Shown: positions 26,570 through 35,054 of the stretch, piece after piece | How positions within the stretch are numbered: position 1 is the first letter of the stretch | How the letters are laid out: each line of letters begins with the position of its first letter | NCBI RefSeq assembly: GCF_017876625.1 | Contig: NZ_JAGIOH010000001.1 | Span: 4,733,501 to 4,797,500, forward strand | Length of the DNA stretch: 64,000 nucleotides | Direction: 5' to 3' | Source: Streptomyces syringium | Lineage (GTDB): Bacteria; Actinomycetota; Actinomycetes; Streptomycetales; Streptomycetaceae | Translations under genes and position numbers: made by a program | Notes under the pieces: model-generated | What the model was told of the DNA's origin: nothing | The model's input: the letters and a program-made list of their open reading frames with translations, nothing else | Database searches by the model: none

Positions 26570-27832
26570 GTGACCTCTCCCGAGGGGCCGGTCCCCGGCC
26601 CACCCCCGGAGGCGGCCCCGGCCGCCCGGCCCGGCCGCTTCCGGGGCCGCGGGCCCGCCGCCGAGCGGGCCACGGCACGGACCCTGGCCTTCGTCGAGAG
26701 CCCGGTCCAGCTGCTGAACGTCCTCGAATGGGCGCACCACCACACCGGTGCGGCCCGCCCGGAGCACAGCCCGCTGTGCGACGGCGTACCGCGCCAGAGC
26801 GCCGGGCGGGCGACGCCCCCTCTCCCGGACGACGCGGACGACGTCGGCGGGCTGCTCCTCGTCGTCCTCGCCCCGCACGACCCCATGACCCGGGGGCAGC
26901 TGCGCCGGATGGCCGAACTGGCCCGGGAGCAGGGGTACCGGGTCCGCTGGGAGGAGGCGCGGGGCGGCCCCGGGGCGCCCGCGCACACGATCGGGGGGCT
27001 CGCCGGGGCGCTGCGCAAGGCGCGCCGCGTCGTCATCGGCGACCCGTTCTCGCGGTACGTCCAGCTGCTGTTGATGATCACGCGGGCCCGGGAACTGGTC
27101 GTGGTGGACGACGGCACGGCGACGATGGAGTTCGTCTCCCAACTCGCGCGCGGCGAACGCCTCGTGCGCTGGCACCGGCGCGGCGGCCGGGGGGCGCGCG
27201 ATGTCGTCTTCGCGCCTGTGTCTGCTTCCGCGCGCCGGAAACTCACTCCGAACACCCGCAGAACCGTCGAGGTGTTCACCTCGATGCCCGTCGAGGCACC
27301 CGCCGGGGTGACCGTCACGGCCAACGACTTCGCCTGGACCCGGGCCACCTTCGGCCCGCCCCGGCTCACGCGTGGCACGGACCTGGTCGGAACGTCCCTC
27401 GTCGAGACCGGGGTCGTGGACGCGGAGGCCTATCTGGAGGCCGTCGCCGCGCTGGCCCGCACCCATGGCGCCACCCGCTACTTCGCACACCGCCGCGAGC
27501 ACACCGACAAGCTGCACCGCATCGGCGCCCGGCTCGGTCTGGAGGTGGTACGGCCCGAGCTGCCGCTGGAACTGATCGCCCGCCGCGGCCCCATAGGGCG
27601 CACCGTCCTGAGCTTCCCCTCGACCGTGGTGCACACCCTGCCGCTCGCCCTCGTCGGCACTGGCGTCACCGTCGTGGTCTGCGACATCGACCCCGCCTGG
27701 CTCACGGAGACCGCCTCGCCGCGCGCCGAGGGTTTCCTCTCCGGCGTCACGGACACGGCCCGCGATGTGCGCAGGCTGCCGTATGCCCCTCTTTCAACGA
27801 CGCAGGCCGTAAATACGGGTCATACCCCATAG
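26570..27832 (+). CDS. Sialyl/polysialyltransferase-like protein
   Basis: 420 residues, no signal peptide or membrane span. After a Pro/Ala-rich N-terminus (1-35) comes LAFVESPVQLLNVLEWA, typical of the N-terminal GT-B half of bacterial polysialyltransferase-like enzymes. 'VVIGDPFSRYVQLLL' and 'LVVVDDGTATMEF' follow, then 'RYFAHRREH' and 'VVRPELPLELIARRG' with 'SFPSTVVHTLPLAL', which match the donor half (H and S/T motifs). It starts at GTG 26570, 12 bases after NeuB. It probably uses the CMP-nonulosonate made by its neighbours (inference). Confidence 0.7.
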   Translation: MTSPEGPVPGPPPEAAPAARPGRFRGRGPAAERATARTLAFVESPVQLLNVLEWAHHHTGAARPEHSPLCDGVPRQSAGRATPPLPDDADDVGGLLLVVLAPHDPMTRGQLRRMAELAREQGYRVRWEEARGGPGAPAHTIGGLAGALRKARRVVIGDPFSRYVQLLLMITRARELVVVDDGTATMEFVSQLARGERLVRWHRRGGRGARDVVFAPVSASARRKLTPNTRRTVEVFTSMPVEAPAGVTVTANDFAWTRATFGPPRLTRGTDLVGTSLVETGVVDAEAYLEAVAALARTHGATRYFAHRREHTDKLHRIGARLGLEVVRPELPLELIARRGPIGRTVLSFPSTVVHTLPLALVGTGVTVVVCDIDPAWLTETASPRAEGFLSGVTDTARDVRRLPYAPLSTTQAVNTGHTP

Positions 27833-27906
27833 GGAACCCATCCATGCGGCTGAACTTTTCTTGATCGGGCGGCAGTTGCCCCATTCGTGGCTCTACCCTT
27901 CGCAGG

Positions 27907-29163
27907 GTGAACCATCTGATGCCTTGCGAAGCCGAGCCCGATACCGCCGATGGCGATCTTCCCGGCGCGCTGCCCTCGGGGCTGCGCGCCGAACTCATCA
28001 ACTTCCGGCGGGACTTGCATATGCACCCCGAGCTGGGGAACCGCGAGTTCCGTACCACGGCGGCGGTGAAGGCGAGGCTGGAGAAAGCGGGGCTCAGACC
28101 CCGCACGCTGACCATGGGCACCGGGATCGTCTGTGACATCGGCCCGGACATCGACACCGGCACCGGGGCGTGGGCCGGTGCCGGGCGGCCGATGCTCGCG
28201 CTCCGCGCGGATCTCGACGCGCTGCCCATCCCGGACACCAAGACGGTCCCGTACCGCTCGACCGTCCCCAAGATGGCGCACGCCTGTGGTCACGACGTGC
28301 ACACCACCGCCGTCCTCGGCGCCGGTCTCGTCCTCGCCGAGCTGGCGGAGCGCGCCCTGCTGCCGCGCCCGGTGCGGCTGATCTTCCAGCCCGCCGAGGA
28401 GGTGCTGCCCGGCGGCGCGCTCGACGCGATCGAGTTCGGGGCGCTGGACGGCGTGGGCCGGATCATCGCCGTGCACTGCGACCCCAAGGTCGAGGTCGGC
28501 CGGCTCGGGCTGCGGGCGGGGCCGATCACCTCCGCGTGCGACCGGCTGGAGGTCTCGCTGGACGGCCCCGGCGGGCACACCGCCCGCCCGCACTTCACCA
28601 CCGACCTGGTCACGGCCGCCGCCCGGGTCGCCACCGACGTGCCCGCCCTGCTCGCCCGCCGGGTGGACGCCCGTTCGGGCCTGGCCGTCACCTGGGGACG
28701 GCTGGAGGCTGGGCACGCCTGCAATGTCATCCCGCAGCACGCGGAACTGTCCGGAACTGTTCGCTGCCTGGATCTGAACGCCTGGCGGGACGCCCCCGAC
28801 CTGGTGCACGCCGCGATCGACGAGGTCGCCACGATGCACCGCGCCAAATCGGAGATCAACTACGTCCGCGGCGTGCCCCCGGTGGTCAACGATCCCGAGG
28901 TCACGGGCCTGCTGCGGCGGGCCATGGCGGCCCGGCGCGGCACCTTCGCGATCGAGGACACCGAGCAGAGCCTGGGTGGCGAGGACTTCTCCTGGTACCT
29001 GGAGCGGGTGCCGGGGGCGATGGCCCGGCTCGGCGTGCGTCCCGTCGGCGATACGACCCGCCGTGACCTGCATTGCGGTGATTTCGACGTGGACGAGGGC
29101 GCGATCCAGGTGGCCGTGGAACTGTTCACCGCCGCCGCATTGCTGGATGGAGGGCGAATGTAG
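27907..29163 (+). CDS. M20-family amidohydrolase
   Basis: 418 residues; a metal-dependent hydrolase of the IAA/hippurate-hydrolase (M20D) group that cleaves an N-acyl amino acid. Visible: RRDLHMHPELGNREF, LRADLDALPIPD, ACGHDVHTTAVLG (metal site), FQPAEEVLPGGA (catalytic Glu pair) and GGEDFSWYL near the C-terminus. The dimerisation insertion lies between about 185 and 300. Starts at GTG 27907; no ribosome site is obvious, so the transcript could be leaderless. It stands between the nonulosonate cluster and the nucleoside transport genes; its substrate is not indicated by neighbours. Confidence 0.92.
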   Translation: MNHLMPCEAEPDTADGDLPGALPSGLRAELINFRRDLHMHPELGNREFRTTAAVKARLEKAGLRPRTLTMGTGIVCDIGPDIDTGTGAWAGAGRPMLALRADLDALPIPDTKTVPYRSTVPKMAHACGHDVHTTAVLGAGLVLAELAERALLPRPVRLIFQPAEEVLPGGALDAIEFGALDGVGRIIAVHCDPKVEVGRLGLRAGPITSACDRLEVSLDGPGGHTARPHFTTDLVTAAARVATDVPALLARRVDARSGLAVTWGRLEAGHACNVIPQHAELSGTVRCLDLNAWRDAPDLVHAAIDEVATMHRAKSEINYVRGVPPVVNDPEVTGLLRRAMAARRGTFAIEDTEQSLGGEDFSWYLERVPGAMARLGVRPVGDTTRRDLHCGDFDVDEGAIQVAVELFTAAALLDGGRM

Positions 29164-29229
29164 CCATTCGGGTCAAGACAGGTTCGCGACGATCCGATAA
29201 CGGCTTTGAAGCACCCCTTTTATCTGCAT

Positions 29230-29241
29230 CTACGCGCGTTA
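29230..29241. promoter_or_regulatory. Nucleoside-regulon operator 1 (imperfect): CTACGCGCGTTA
   Basis: Ten of twelve bases match CTACGCGCGTAG; the last two differ. It lies 38 bases before the lipoprotein start, overlapping a TACGAT -10-like sequence at 29240-29245, where a bound repressor would block transcription. Confidence 0.6.
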
Positions 29242-29278
29242 CGATGCCCGCGAACCAGCGCCGACGGAGGCGCTTCGA

Positions 29279-30325
29279 GTGAAGGGGCCCCTCGTGCGCC
29301 GGGTATCCACAATCACTGTCGCGGGTTTTGCTACCGCGGCTCTCGCATTCTCCCTCACCGCCTGTGGTGAGTCCTCCACCGAATCGGGTGGCGGCAAGGA
29401 CAAGGGCATCGGTCTCGCGTTCGATGTCGGCGGCCGTGACGACCACTCCTTCAACGAGTCCGCCGCCCGTGGCGTGGACAAGGCACAGAAGGAGCTGGGC
29501 GTCGGCGCCCGCATGCTGACCGCCAAGAACGGCGAGACCGAGGCCGAGCGCGAGCAGCGGCTGAACTCCCTCGCCGAGGCGGGTTACAACCCGGTCATCG
29601 GCGTGGGCTTCAACTACTCGAAGTCGATCGAGAAGGTCGCCAAGGACTTCCCGAAGACGACCTTCGCCGTGGTCGACTCGGTTGCCAAGGGCGACAATGT
29701 CGAAAGCATCACCTTCGGTGAGCACGAGGGTTCCTACCTCGCGGGTGTCGCCGCGGCCCTGAAGTCCAAGACCCACAAGGTCGGCTTCATCGGCGGTGTG
29801 AACAACGCACTGATCCAGAAGTTCCAGGCGGGCTTCGAGCAGGGCGCGAAGGCGGCCGACCCGAAGATCGAGGTCACTTCGCAGTACCTGTACCCGAACA
29901 ACGACAAGGGCTTCAACGACCCGGCGGCCGCCAAGGACAAGGCCAAGGGCATGCTCGACTCGGGCATCGACGTGATCTACACCGCGGCCGGTCTCTCCGG
30001 CAACGGCTCGATCGAGGCCGTCGCGGGTCAGAAGGGTGCCTGGGCGATCGGCGTCGACTCCGACGCGTACCAGCAGCCGGGCCTCGCGAAGTACAAGGAC
30101 TCGATCCTCACCTCGGTCGTCAAGAACGTCGACGTCGCGGTGTTCGACCTGGCCAAGAGCGTCAAGGACGGCAAGCCGCTGACCGGCCCGCACGCCTACC
30201 TGCTCAAGGACGGCGGCGTCTCGCTGGCCACCTCCGGTGGTCACATCGACGACATCAAGGCCAAGATCGAGGAAGCGAAGAAGAAGATCGCGGACGGTTC
30301 GGTCAAGGTCAAGACCTCTCCGTGA
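29279..30325 (+). CDS. BMP-family nucleoside-binding lipoprotein
   Basis: 348 residues. Extracytoplasmic substrate-binding protein of the PnrA/BmpA type, which captures purine or pyrimidine nucleosides for an ABC importer. Lipobox LTAC with the lipidated Cys at about residue 29, followed by a Ser/Gly linker; BMP domain markers GIGLAFDVGGRDDHSFNESA near 43, 'GVGFNYSKSI' near 105, 'GEHEGSYLAG' near 145 and 'GSIEAVAGQ'. Start GTG 29279 follows GGAGG; GTG 29294 is an alternative. The transporter operon starts 200 bases downstream after a terminator, and both have the CTACGCGCGTAG operator. Confidence 0.92.
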   Translation: MKGPLVRRVSTITVAGFATAALAFSLTACGESSTESGGGKDKGIGLAFDVGGRDDHSFNESAARGVDKAQKELGVGARMLTAKNGETEAEREQRLNSLAEAGYNPVIGVGFNYSKSIEKVAKDFPKTTFAVVDSVAKGDNVESITFGEHEGSYLAGVAAALKSKTHKVGFIGGVNNALIQKFQAGFEQGAKAADPKIEVTSQYLYPNNDKGFNDPAAAKDKAKGMLDSGIDVIYTAAGLSGNGSIEAVAGQKGAWAIGVDSDAYQQPGLAKYKDSILTSVVKNVDVAVFDLAKSVKDGKPLTGPHAYLLKDGGVSLATSGGHIDDIKAKIEEAKKKIADGSVKVKTSP

Positions 30326-30360
30326 TCCATGACCGGTTTCGACCGGTCCAGTAGGTCATG

Positions 30361-30398
30361 GGGCCCGGTACGAGAAGCGTTCTTCTCGTGCCGGGCCC
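30361..30398 (+). terminator. Terminator after the BMP lipoprotein gene
   Basis: A 16-bp stem, GGGCCCGGTACGAGAA with TTCTCGTGCCGGGCCC (one G-T pair), short loop. It lies 36 bases after the stop and separates the lipoprotein gene from the ABC-transporter operon, so the two have separate promoters. A second inverted repeat (CCATGACC/GGTCATGG) lies just before it. Confidence 0.75.
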
Positions 30399-30411
30399 GC
30401 GATGCGAGCCA

Positions 30412-30429
30412 ACGCTACGCGCGTAGCGT
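30412..30429. promoter_or_regulatory. Nucleoside-regulon operator 2: perfect 18-bp palindrome
   Basis: ACGCTACGCGCGTAGCGT, the longest and most symmetric of five copies, between the lipoprotein terminator and the ABC ATPase, about 100 bases before the translation start. Confidence 0.75.
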
Positions 30430-30517
30430 GGCGTTGACGCGGTAGCGTCGCCCCCGCTCAGCCGGAGATCTTTCCGGTAGCCCGTCCTGCCGACCAGGCT
30501 TCCCCGCTCCCTTCCCC

Positions 30518-30534
30518 GAGGAGAGTGCGCCATC
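30518..30534 (+). promoter_or_regulatory. Ribosome site and ATC start of the ABC ATPase
   Basis: GAGGAGA (30518-30524) is followed after seven bases by ATC (30532-30534) in frame with the ATPase. From the upstream in-frame stop at 30478 to residue 29 the frame contains no ATG, GTG or TTG; only a CTG at 30487 with no ribosome site. Without ATC, the first strand of the nucleotide-binding domain (VELAGITKRFPG) would be lost. Confidence 0.6.
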
Positions 30535-32169
30535 AAAGCGTCCAGTAGTACCGCCTCCGCTGGTACCGCCCCCGCCGTAGAACTCGCGGGCATCACCAAG
30601 CGGTTCCCCGGTGTCGTGGCCAACCACGACATCCATCTGTCCGTCCGCCGCGGCACCGTGCACGCCCTCTGTGGTGAGAACGGCGCCGGCAAGTCGACCC
30701 TGATGAAGATCCTCTACGGCATGCAGAAGCCGGACGAGGGCACCATCACGCTCGACGGCGAGCAGGTCACCCTGCACAGCCCCGGTGACGCCATCGCGCG
30801 CGGCATCGGCATGGTGCACCAGCACTTCATGCTGGCCGACTACCTCACCGTCCTGGAGAACGTGGTCCTCGGCGCCGAGAAGCTGCACGGCATCGGCGAC
30901 AAGGCCCGCGCGAAGATCAAGGAGATCTCCGACGCGTACGGCCTCGGCGTCCGTCCCGACGTCCTCGTCGAGGACCTCGGCGTCGCCGACCGCCAGCGGG
31001 TGGAGATCCTCAAGGTCCTCTACCGGGGTGCGCGCACGCTGATCCTCGACGAGCCGACCGCCGTCCTGGTGCCCCAGGAGGTCGACGCCCTGTTCGACAA
31101 CCTGCGCGAGCTCAAGGCCGAGGGCCTGACCGTCATCTTCATCTCGCACAAGCTCGGCGAGGTGCTCTCCGTCGCCGACGACATCACCGTCATCCGGCGC
31201 GGCACCACCGTCGCCTCCGTGGCCCCGAGTGAGACGACGCCCAAGCAGCTCGCTGAGCTGATGGTCGGCAGCGAGCTGCCCTCGCCCGAGACCCGGGAGT
31301 CGACGGTCACCGACACGCCGATGCTGAACGTCGAGGGGCTGCGGCTGTCCGCCACCGACCCCGACGGCGTCGTCCGGGCGGTGCTCGACGGCATCACCTT
31401 CACCATCCACAAGGGCGAGGTCCTCGGCCTCGCGGGCGTGGAGGGCAACGGCCAGGCCGAACTGGTCGAGGCCATCATGGGCATGCGGACCCCGAGCGAG
31501 GGCGTCGTGACCCTCGACGGCGCCGACATCACCAAGGCCCCGACCCGCAAGCGGCGCGAGGGCGGCATCGGCTACATCCCCGAGGACCGCCACCGGCACG
31601 GCCTGCTCCTCGAGGCCCCGCTGTGGGAGAACCGTATCCTCGGCCACGTCACGGAGAAGCCCAACAGCAAGGGCGGGCTCCTGGACAACAAGGCCGCCCG
31701 TACCGACACCGAGCGGATCGTCCGCGAGTACGACGTGCGCACCCCCGGCATCGAGGTCACCGCGGCCTCGCTGTCCGGCGGCAACCAGCAGAAGCTGATC
31801 GTCGGCCGCGAGATGAGCCACCAGCCGAAGCTCCTCATCGCCGCGCACCCCACGCGGGGCGTGGACGTCGGCGCGCAGGCGCAGATCTGGGACCAGATCC
31901 GCGAGGCGCGCCGCGAGGGTCTGGCGGTGCTGCTGATCTCCGCCGACCTGGACGAGCTCATCGGGCTCTCCGACACCCTGCGGGTCATGTTCCGCGGCCG
32001 TCTGGTCGCCGACGCGGACCCGGCCACCATCACCCCGGAGGAGTTGGGCTCGGCCATGACCGGCGCCGCAACCGGCCACCTTGAGCATGTCGAGGACGGC
32101 GGGGACGCCGCGACCGACACCGCTGCCGACAGCAACGACACGAAGCGGGAAGGGGGCGATTCCGCATGA
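30532..32169 (+). CDS. Nucleoside ABC transporter, ATPase with two ABC domains
   Basis: About 545 residues of the RbsA/NupA type: two fused ATP-binding domains that power uptake together with two permeases. First domain: Walker A GENGAGKST (48-56), 'LADYLTVLENVVLG', a degenerate signature DRQRVEILKVL, and Walker B LILDEPTAVL. Second domain: Walker A is degenerate (GVEGNGQAEL), LSGGNQQK signature, 'IAAHPTRGVDVGA', as usual for this family. C-terminus rich in Asp/Thr. Start discussed separately; the first in-frame standard start (GTG 30616) would delete the N-terminal strand. Stop overlaps the permease start (ATGA). Confidence 0.92.
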   Translation: MKASSSTASAGTAPAVELAGITKRFPGVVANHDIHLSVRRGTVHALCGENGAGKSTLMKILYGMQKPDEGTITLDGEQVTLHSPGDAIARGIGMVHQHFMLADYLTVLENVVLGAEKLHGIGDKARAKIKEISDAYGLGVRPDVLVEDLGVADRQRVEILKVLYRGARTLILDEPTAVLVPQEVDALFDNLRELKAEGLTVIFISHKLGEVLSVADDITVIRRGTTVASVAPSETTPKQLAELMVGSELPSPETRESTVTDTPMLNVEGLRLSATDPDGVVRAVLDGITFTIHKGEVLGLAGVEGNGQAELVEAIMGMRTPSEGVVTLDGADITKAPTRKRREGGIGYIPEDRHRHGLLLEAPLWENRILGHVTEKPNSKGGLLDNKAARTDTERIVREYDVRTPGIEVTAASLSGGNQQKLIVGREMSHQPKLLIAAHPTRGVDVGAQAQIWDQIREARREGLAVLLISADLDELIGLSDTLRVMFRGRLVADADPATITPEELGSAMTGAATGHLEHVEDGGDAATDTAADSNDTKREGGDSA

Positions 32170-33278
32170 GCCTCACCAAGAAGTTCGACAAGGACAAGAT
32201 CGTCCTGGGCTTCGCCGCCCCGGTCCTCGCGATCGTGGCCGCGCTGGTCATCACCTCGCTGATCATCGTCTCCACCGGCAAGGACCCGTTCCACGCCTAC
32301 CAGGTGATGGTCGACTTCGGGTCGAAGAGCGACAGCCAGGTCTGGATCGTCAACAAGGCGACCCCGTACTACCTGGCCGCGCTGGCCGTCGCCATCGGCT
32401 TCCGGATGAACCTCTTCAACATCGGCGTCGACGGCCAGTACCGCATCGCGGCCTTCTTCGCCGCCGTCGTCGGTGGCGCGATGGCGCTGCCGGGCATCAT
32501 CCAGATCCCGGTCATGATCCTCGTCGCGATGATCGTGGGCGCGATCTGGGCCGGTATCGCCGGTCTGCTGAAGACCACCCGCGGCGTCAGCGAGGTGATC
32601 AGCACGATCATGCTGAACGCCATCGGCGCCTCGCTGATCGGCTACCTGCTCCAGGACGGGCGGCTCGCGGAGAAGGAGGGCAACCTGATCCACACGCCCT
32701 ACCTGCCCGACTCGGCCCACTTCTTCGAGATCCCGACCATGCCCAAGCCGATCTACGGCTTCGTCGTGATCGCGGCCCTCGCGGGCGTCGTCTACTGGTT
32801 CGGTCTGAACCGCACCCGGTTCGGCTTCGACCTGCGGACGGTCGGCCGCTCCGAGTCCGCGGCGCAGGCCAGCGGCGTGAACGTCAAGCGCATGGTGATC
32901 ACCTCGATGGTGCTCTCCGGCGCGATGGCGGGCCTCGTCGGCATGCCGACCCTGCTCGGCGTCTCGTACAACTACGGCACCGACTTCCCCACCGGCATTG
33001 GCTTCACCGGCATCGCCATCGCGCTGCTGGGCCGTAACCACCCCATCGGCATGGCGCTCGGCGCCCTGCTCTGGGGCTTCCTGGACCGCACCGGCACGCA
33101 GCTCGAGTTCGAGGGCTACGCGCAGGAGATCGTCGGAGTGATCCAGGGCGTCATCGTCCTGTGCGTCGTCATCGCGTACGAGGTCGTGCGCCGGTACGGC
33201 CTCAAGATGCAGCAGCGCAAGGTCGGCGAGGAGCTCGCCGCCCAGGCCAAGAGCGACAAGGCGGAGGTTTCCGCGTGA
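32166..33278 (+). CDS. Nucleoside ABC transporter permease 1
   Basis: 370 residues, about nine membrane segments, of the branched-chain/ribose (BPD_transp_2) permease family. Family features: 'LAVAIGFRMNLFNIGVDGQYRIAAFFA', 'VSEVISTIMLN', 'GRSESAAQASGVNV' and 'GIGFTGIAIALLGRNHPIGM', the last being the ATPase-coupling region. Its ATG overlaps the ATPase stop and its stop overlaps the next permease start, so strict 1:1 expression is expected. It forms the nucleoside channel with the following permease. Confidence 0.92.
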   Translation: MSLTKKFDKDKIVLGFAAPVLAIVAALVITSLIIVSTGKDPFHAYQVMVDFGSKSDSQVWIVNKATPYYLAALAVAIGFRMNLFNIGVDGQYRIAAFFAAVVGGAMALPGIIQIPVMILVAMIVGAIWAGIAGLLKTTRGVSEVISTIMLNAIGASLIGYLLQDGRLAEKEGNLIHTPYLPDSAHFFEIPTMPKPIYGFVVIAALAGVVYWFGLNRTRFGFDLRTVGRSESAAQASGVNVKRMVITSMVLSGAMAGLVGMPTLLGVSYNYGTDFPTGIGFTGIAIALLGRNHPIGMALGALLWGFLDRTGTQLEFEGYAQEIVGVIQGVIVLCVVIAYEVVRRYGLKMQQRKVGEELAAQAKSDKAEVSA

Positions 33279-34561
33279 GTACGACTTTCACCGACGCGCT
33301 TGCCAAGGGCCTGTCCGGCAAGAACAAGGGCGAGCGGCGCAAGCTCTCCTACCCCGTGATCCTGCTGCTCATCGCGGGCGGGCTGCTGGTGCTCTCCCTC
33401 CTGCGGGCGATCACCGGCGCGGAGGACCTGACCTCCTCCGGCCAGTTCAGCGGTGCCCTCGGCGCGGCCGTGCCCATCGGACTCGCGGGCCTCGGCGGCC
33501 TGTGGGCCGAGCGCGCGGGCGTCGTCAACATCGGCCTCGAGGGCATGATGATGCTCGGCACCTTCAGCGCCGGCTGGATCGGCTGGCAGCACGGCCCCTG
33601 GGCCGCGGCGGCCGCCGGCATCATCGGCGGCGCGCTCGGCGGCCTCGTGCACGCGCTGGCCACCGTCACCTTCGGCGTCGACCACATCATCTCCGGTGTG
33701 GCGATCAACATCCTGGCGCTCGGCGTCACGCAGTACCTCGCCAAGCTCTGGTTCGGCGCGGAGGGCAGCGAGGCCCAGCAGGCGGGCGGCAACGACAAAC
33801 AGTCGCCGGTCATGGACAACATGCCGCACTTCTCGATCCCCGGTCTCTCCGACTGGCTGAACACGATCGAGAAGAAGGACTGGTTCTTCGTCTCCGACCT
33901 CGCGGGCATCGTCGACGGCCTGGTCACCGACGTGTCCTGGCTGACGATCGTCGCGGGCGGCCTGTTCGTCGTCACGTTCTTCGTGCTGTGGCGCTCGTCC
34001 TTCGGTCTGCGCCTGCGCTCCTGCGGTGAGAGCCCGGTGGCGGCCGAGTCCCTCGGCGTCAACGTCTACAAGTACAAGTACGCGGCCGTGGTCGTCTCCG
34101 GCGGTCTCGCGGGCCTCGGTGGCGCGTTCCTCGCCATCGGCACGCACATGTACTCCGACGGCCAGACCGGCGGCCGTGGCTACATCGGTCTCGCCACGAT
34201 GATCTCCGGCAACTGGCGGCCGGGCGGCGTCGCGATGAGCGCGGGTCTGTTCGGCTTCATGGACAGCCTCCAGCTGCGCTCCGGCGGCCCGACCGTCCAC
34301 GCGCTGCTGCTGCTCGTCGCGGTGCTGCTGATCGGCTTCGCCGCCTGGCGGCTGCGGGCCGGCAAGACCCGGCCCGCGATCGTCAGCGCGGCCTTCGGTG
34401 TGGCGCTCATCGTCTGGTACACGATGACCAAGACCGTGCCGCTGGAGCTCGTCGACGCCACCCCGTACGTCGCGACGCTGCTCGTACTGTCCTTCTCCGC
34501 GCAACGTCTGCGGATGCCGAAGGCCAATGGCAAGCCCTATCGGAAGGGCGAAGGAAAGTGA
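33275..34561 (+). CDS. Nucleoside ABC transporter permease 2
   Basis: 428 residues with about ten membrane segments. 'AAVPIGLAGLGGLWAERAGVVNIGLEGMMML' near 60-90, 'GVDHIISGVAINIL' and 'SCGESPVAAESLGVNVY' are permease family marks. Longer than permease 1 by an extra extracellular/linker stretch near residues 165-205 (rich in Gln, Asn, Lys). Starts at GTG 33275, overlapping the permease 1 stop by four bases; its stop overlaps the cytidine deaminase start in the same way. Confidence 0.92.
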   Translation: MSTTFTDALAKGLSGKNKGERRKLSYPVILLLIAGGLLVLSLLRAITGAEDLTSSGQFSGALGAAVPIGLAGLGGLWAERAGVVNIGLEGMMMLGTFSAGWIGWQHGPWAAAAAGIIGGALGGLVHALATVTFGVDHIISGVAINILALGVTQYLAKLWFGAEGSEAQQAGGNDKQSPVMDNMPHFSIPGLSDWLNTIEKKDWFFVSDLAGIVDGLVTDVSWLTIVAGGLFVVTFFVLWRSSFGLRLRSCGESPVAAESLGVNVYKYKYAAVVVSGGLAGLGGAFLAIGTHMYSDGQTGGRGYIGLATMISGNWRPGGVAMSAGLFGFMDSLQLRSGGPTVHALLLLVAVLLIGFAAWRLRAGKTRPAIVSAAFGVALIVWYTMTKTVPLELVDATPYVATLLVLSFSAQRLRMPKANGKPYRKGEGK

Positions 34562-34953
34562 CCTCTCCCATCGACTGGGAGAACCTGCGGACGCAGGCCC
34601 GGGACGCGATGTCCCGGGCCTACGCCCCGTACTCCGGTTTCCCCGTCGGCTCGGCGGCCCTCGTCGACGACGGGCGCACCGTCACCGGCTGCAATGTGGA
34701 GAACGCCGCCTACGGCGTGACCCTCTGCGCCGAGTGCGGCATGATCTCCGCTCTCATTTCCTCGGGCGGCGGCCGGCTCACCGCGTTCACCTGCTGCGAC
34801 CGGCACGGCAACATCCTCATGCCGTGCGGCCGCTGCCGTCAGCTCCTGTGGGAGCACGGCGGCCCGGAGCTGGCCGTGGACACCGCCAAGGGGGTCCGCC
34901 CGCTGGCGGAGCTGCTGCCGGACGCGTTTGGGCCCGCCGACCTGAATCGATAA
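34558..34953 (+). CDS. cdd: Cytidine deaminase
   Basis: 131 residues, the size of the small tetrameric form. Converts cytidine or deoxycytidine to uridine or deoxyuridine. Zinc site: Cys and catalytic Glu in TLCAECG near residues 59-65 and PCGRCRQ near 90-96. 'YAPYSGFPVGSAALVDDG' is the N-terminal signature. GTG 34558 overlaps the permease stop, so uptake and deamination are translationally coupled; nucleosides taken up can feed straight into salvage. Confidence 0.95.
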   Translation: MTSPIDWENLRTQARDAMSRAYAPYSGFPVGSAALVDDGRTVTGCNVENAAYGVTLCAECGMISALISSGGGRLTAFTCCDRHGNILMPCGRCRQLLWEHGGPELAVDTAKGVRPLAELLPDAFGPADLNR

Positions 34954-34968
34954 AGATGTCCTCAAGCG

Positions 34969-34997
34969 CCGGAGGGGCTGATGTTCAGCCCCTCCGG
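34969..34997 (+). terminator. Hairpin after the cytidine deaminase
   Basis: 12-bp perfect stem CCGGAGGGGCTG / CAGCCCCTCCGG with a five-base loop. It is a one-base variant of the dispersed 'CGCCGGACGGGCTG' element, preceded by 'TCCTCAAG'; it likely attenuates transcription before thymidine phosphorylase. Confidence 0.65.
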
Positions 34998-35054
34998 GTC
35001 ACTTTCCGGCCCCGGGAAGACTGAGGACGCACGAACCTTAAGGAAAATGTGCTG

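Noticed and set aside
30525..30548. GTG at 30525 as start of the ABC ATPase
   Set aside because: It is out of frame with the ATPase and stops after seven codons; only the ATC at 30532 fits the frame and the ribosome site.
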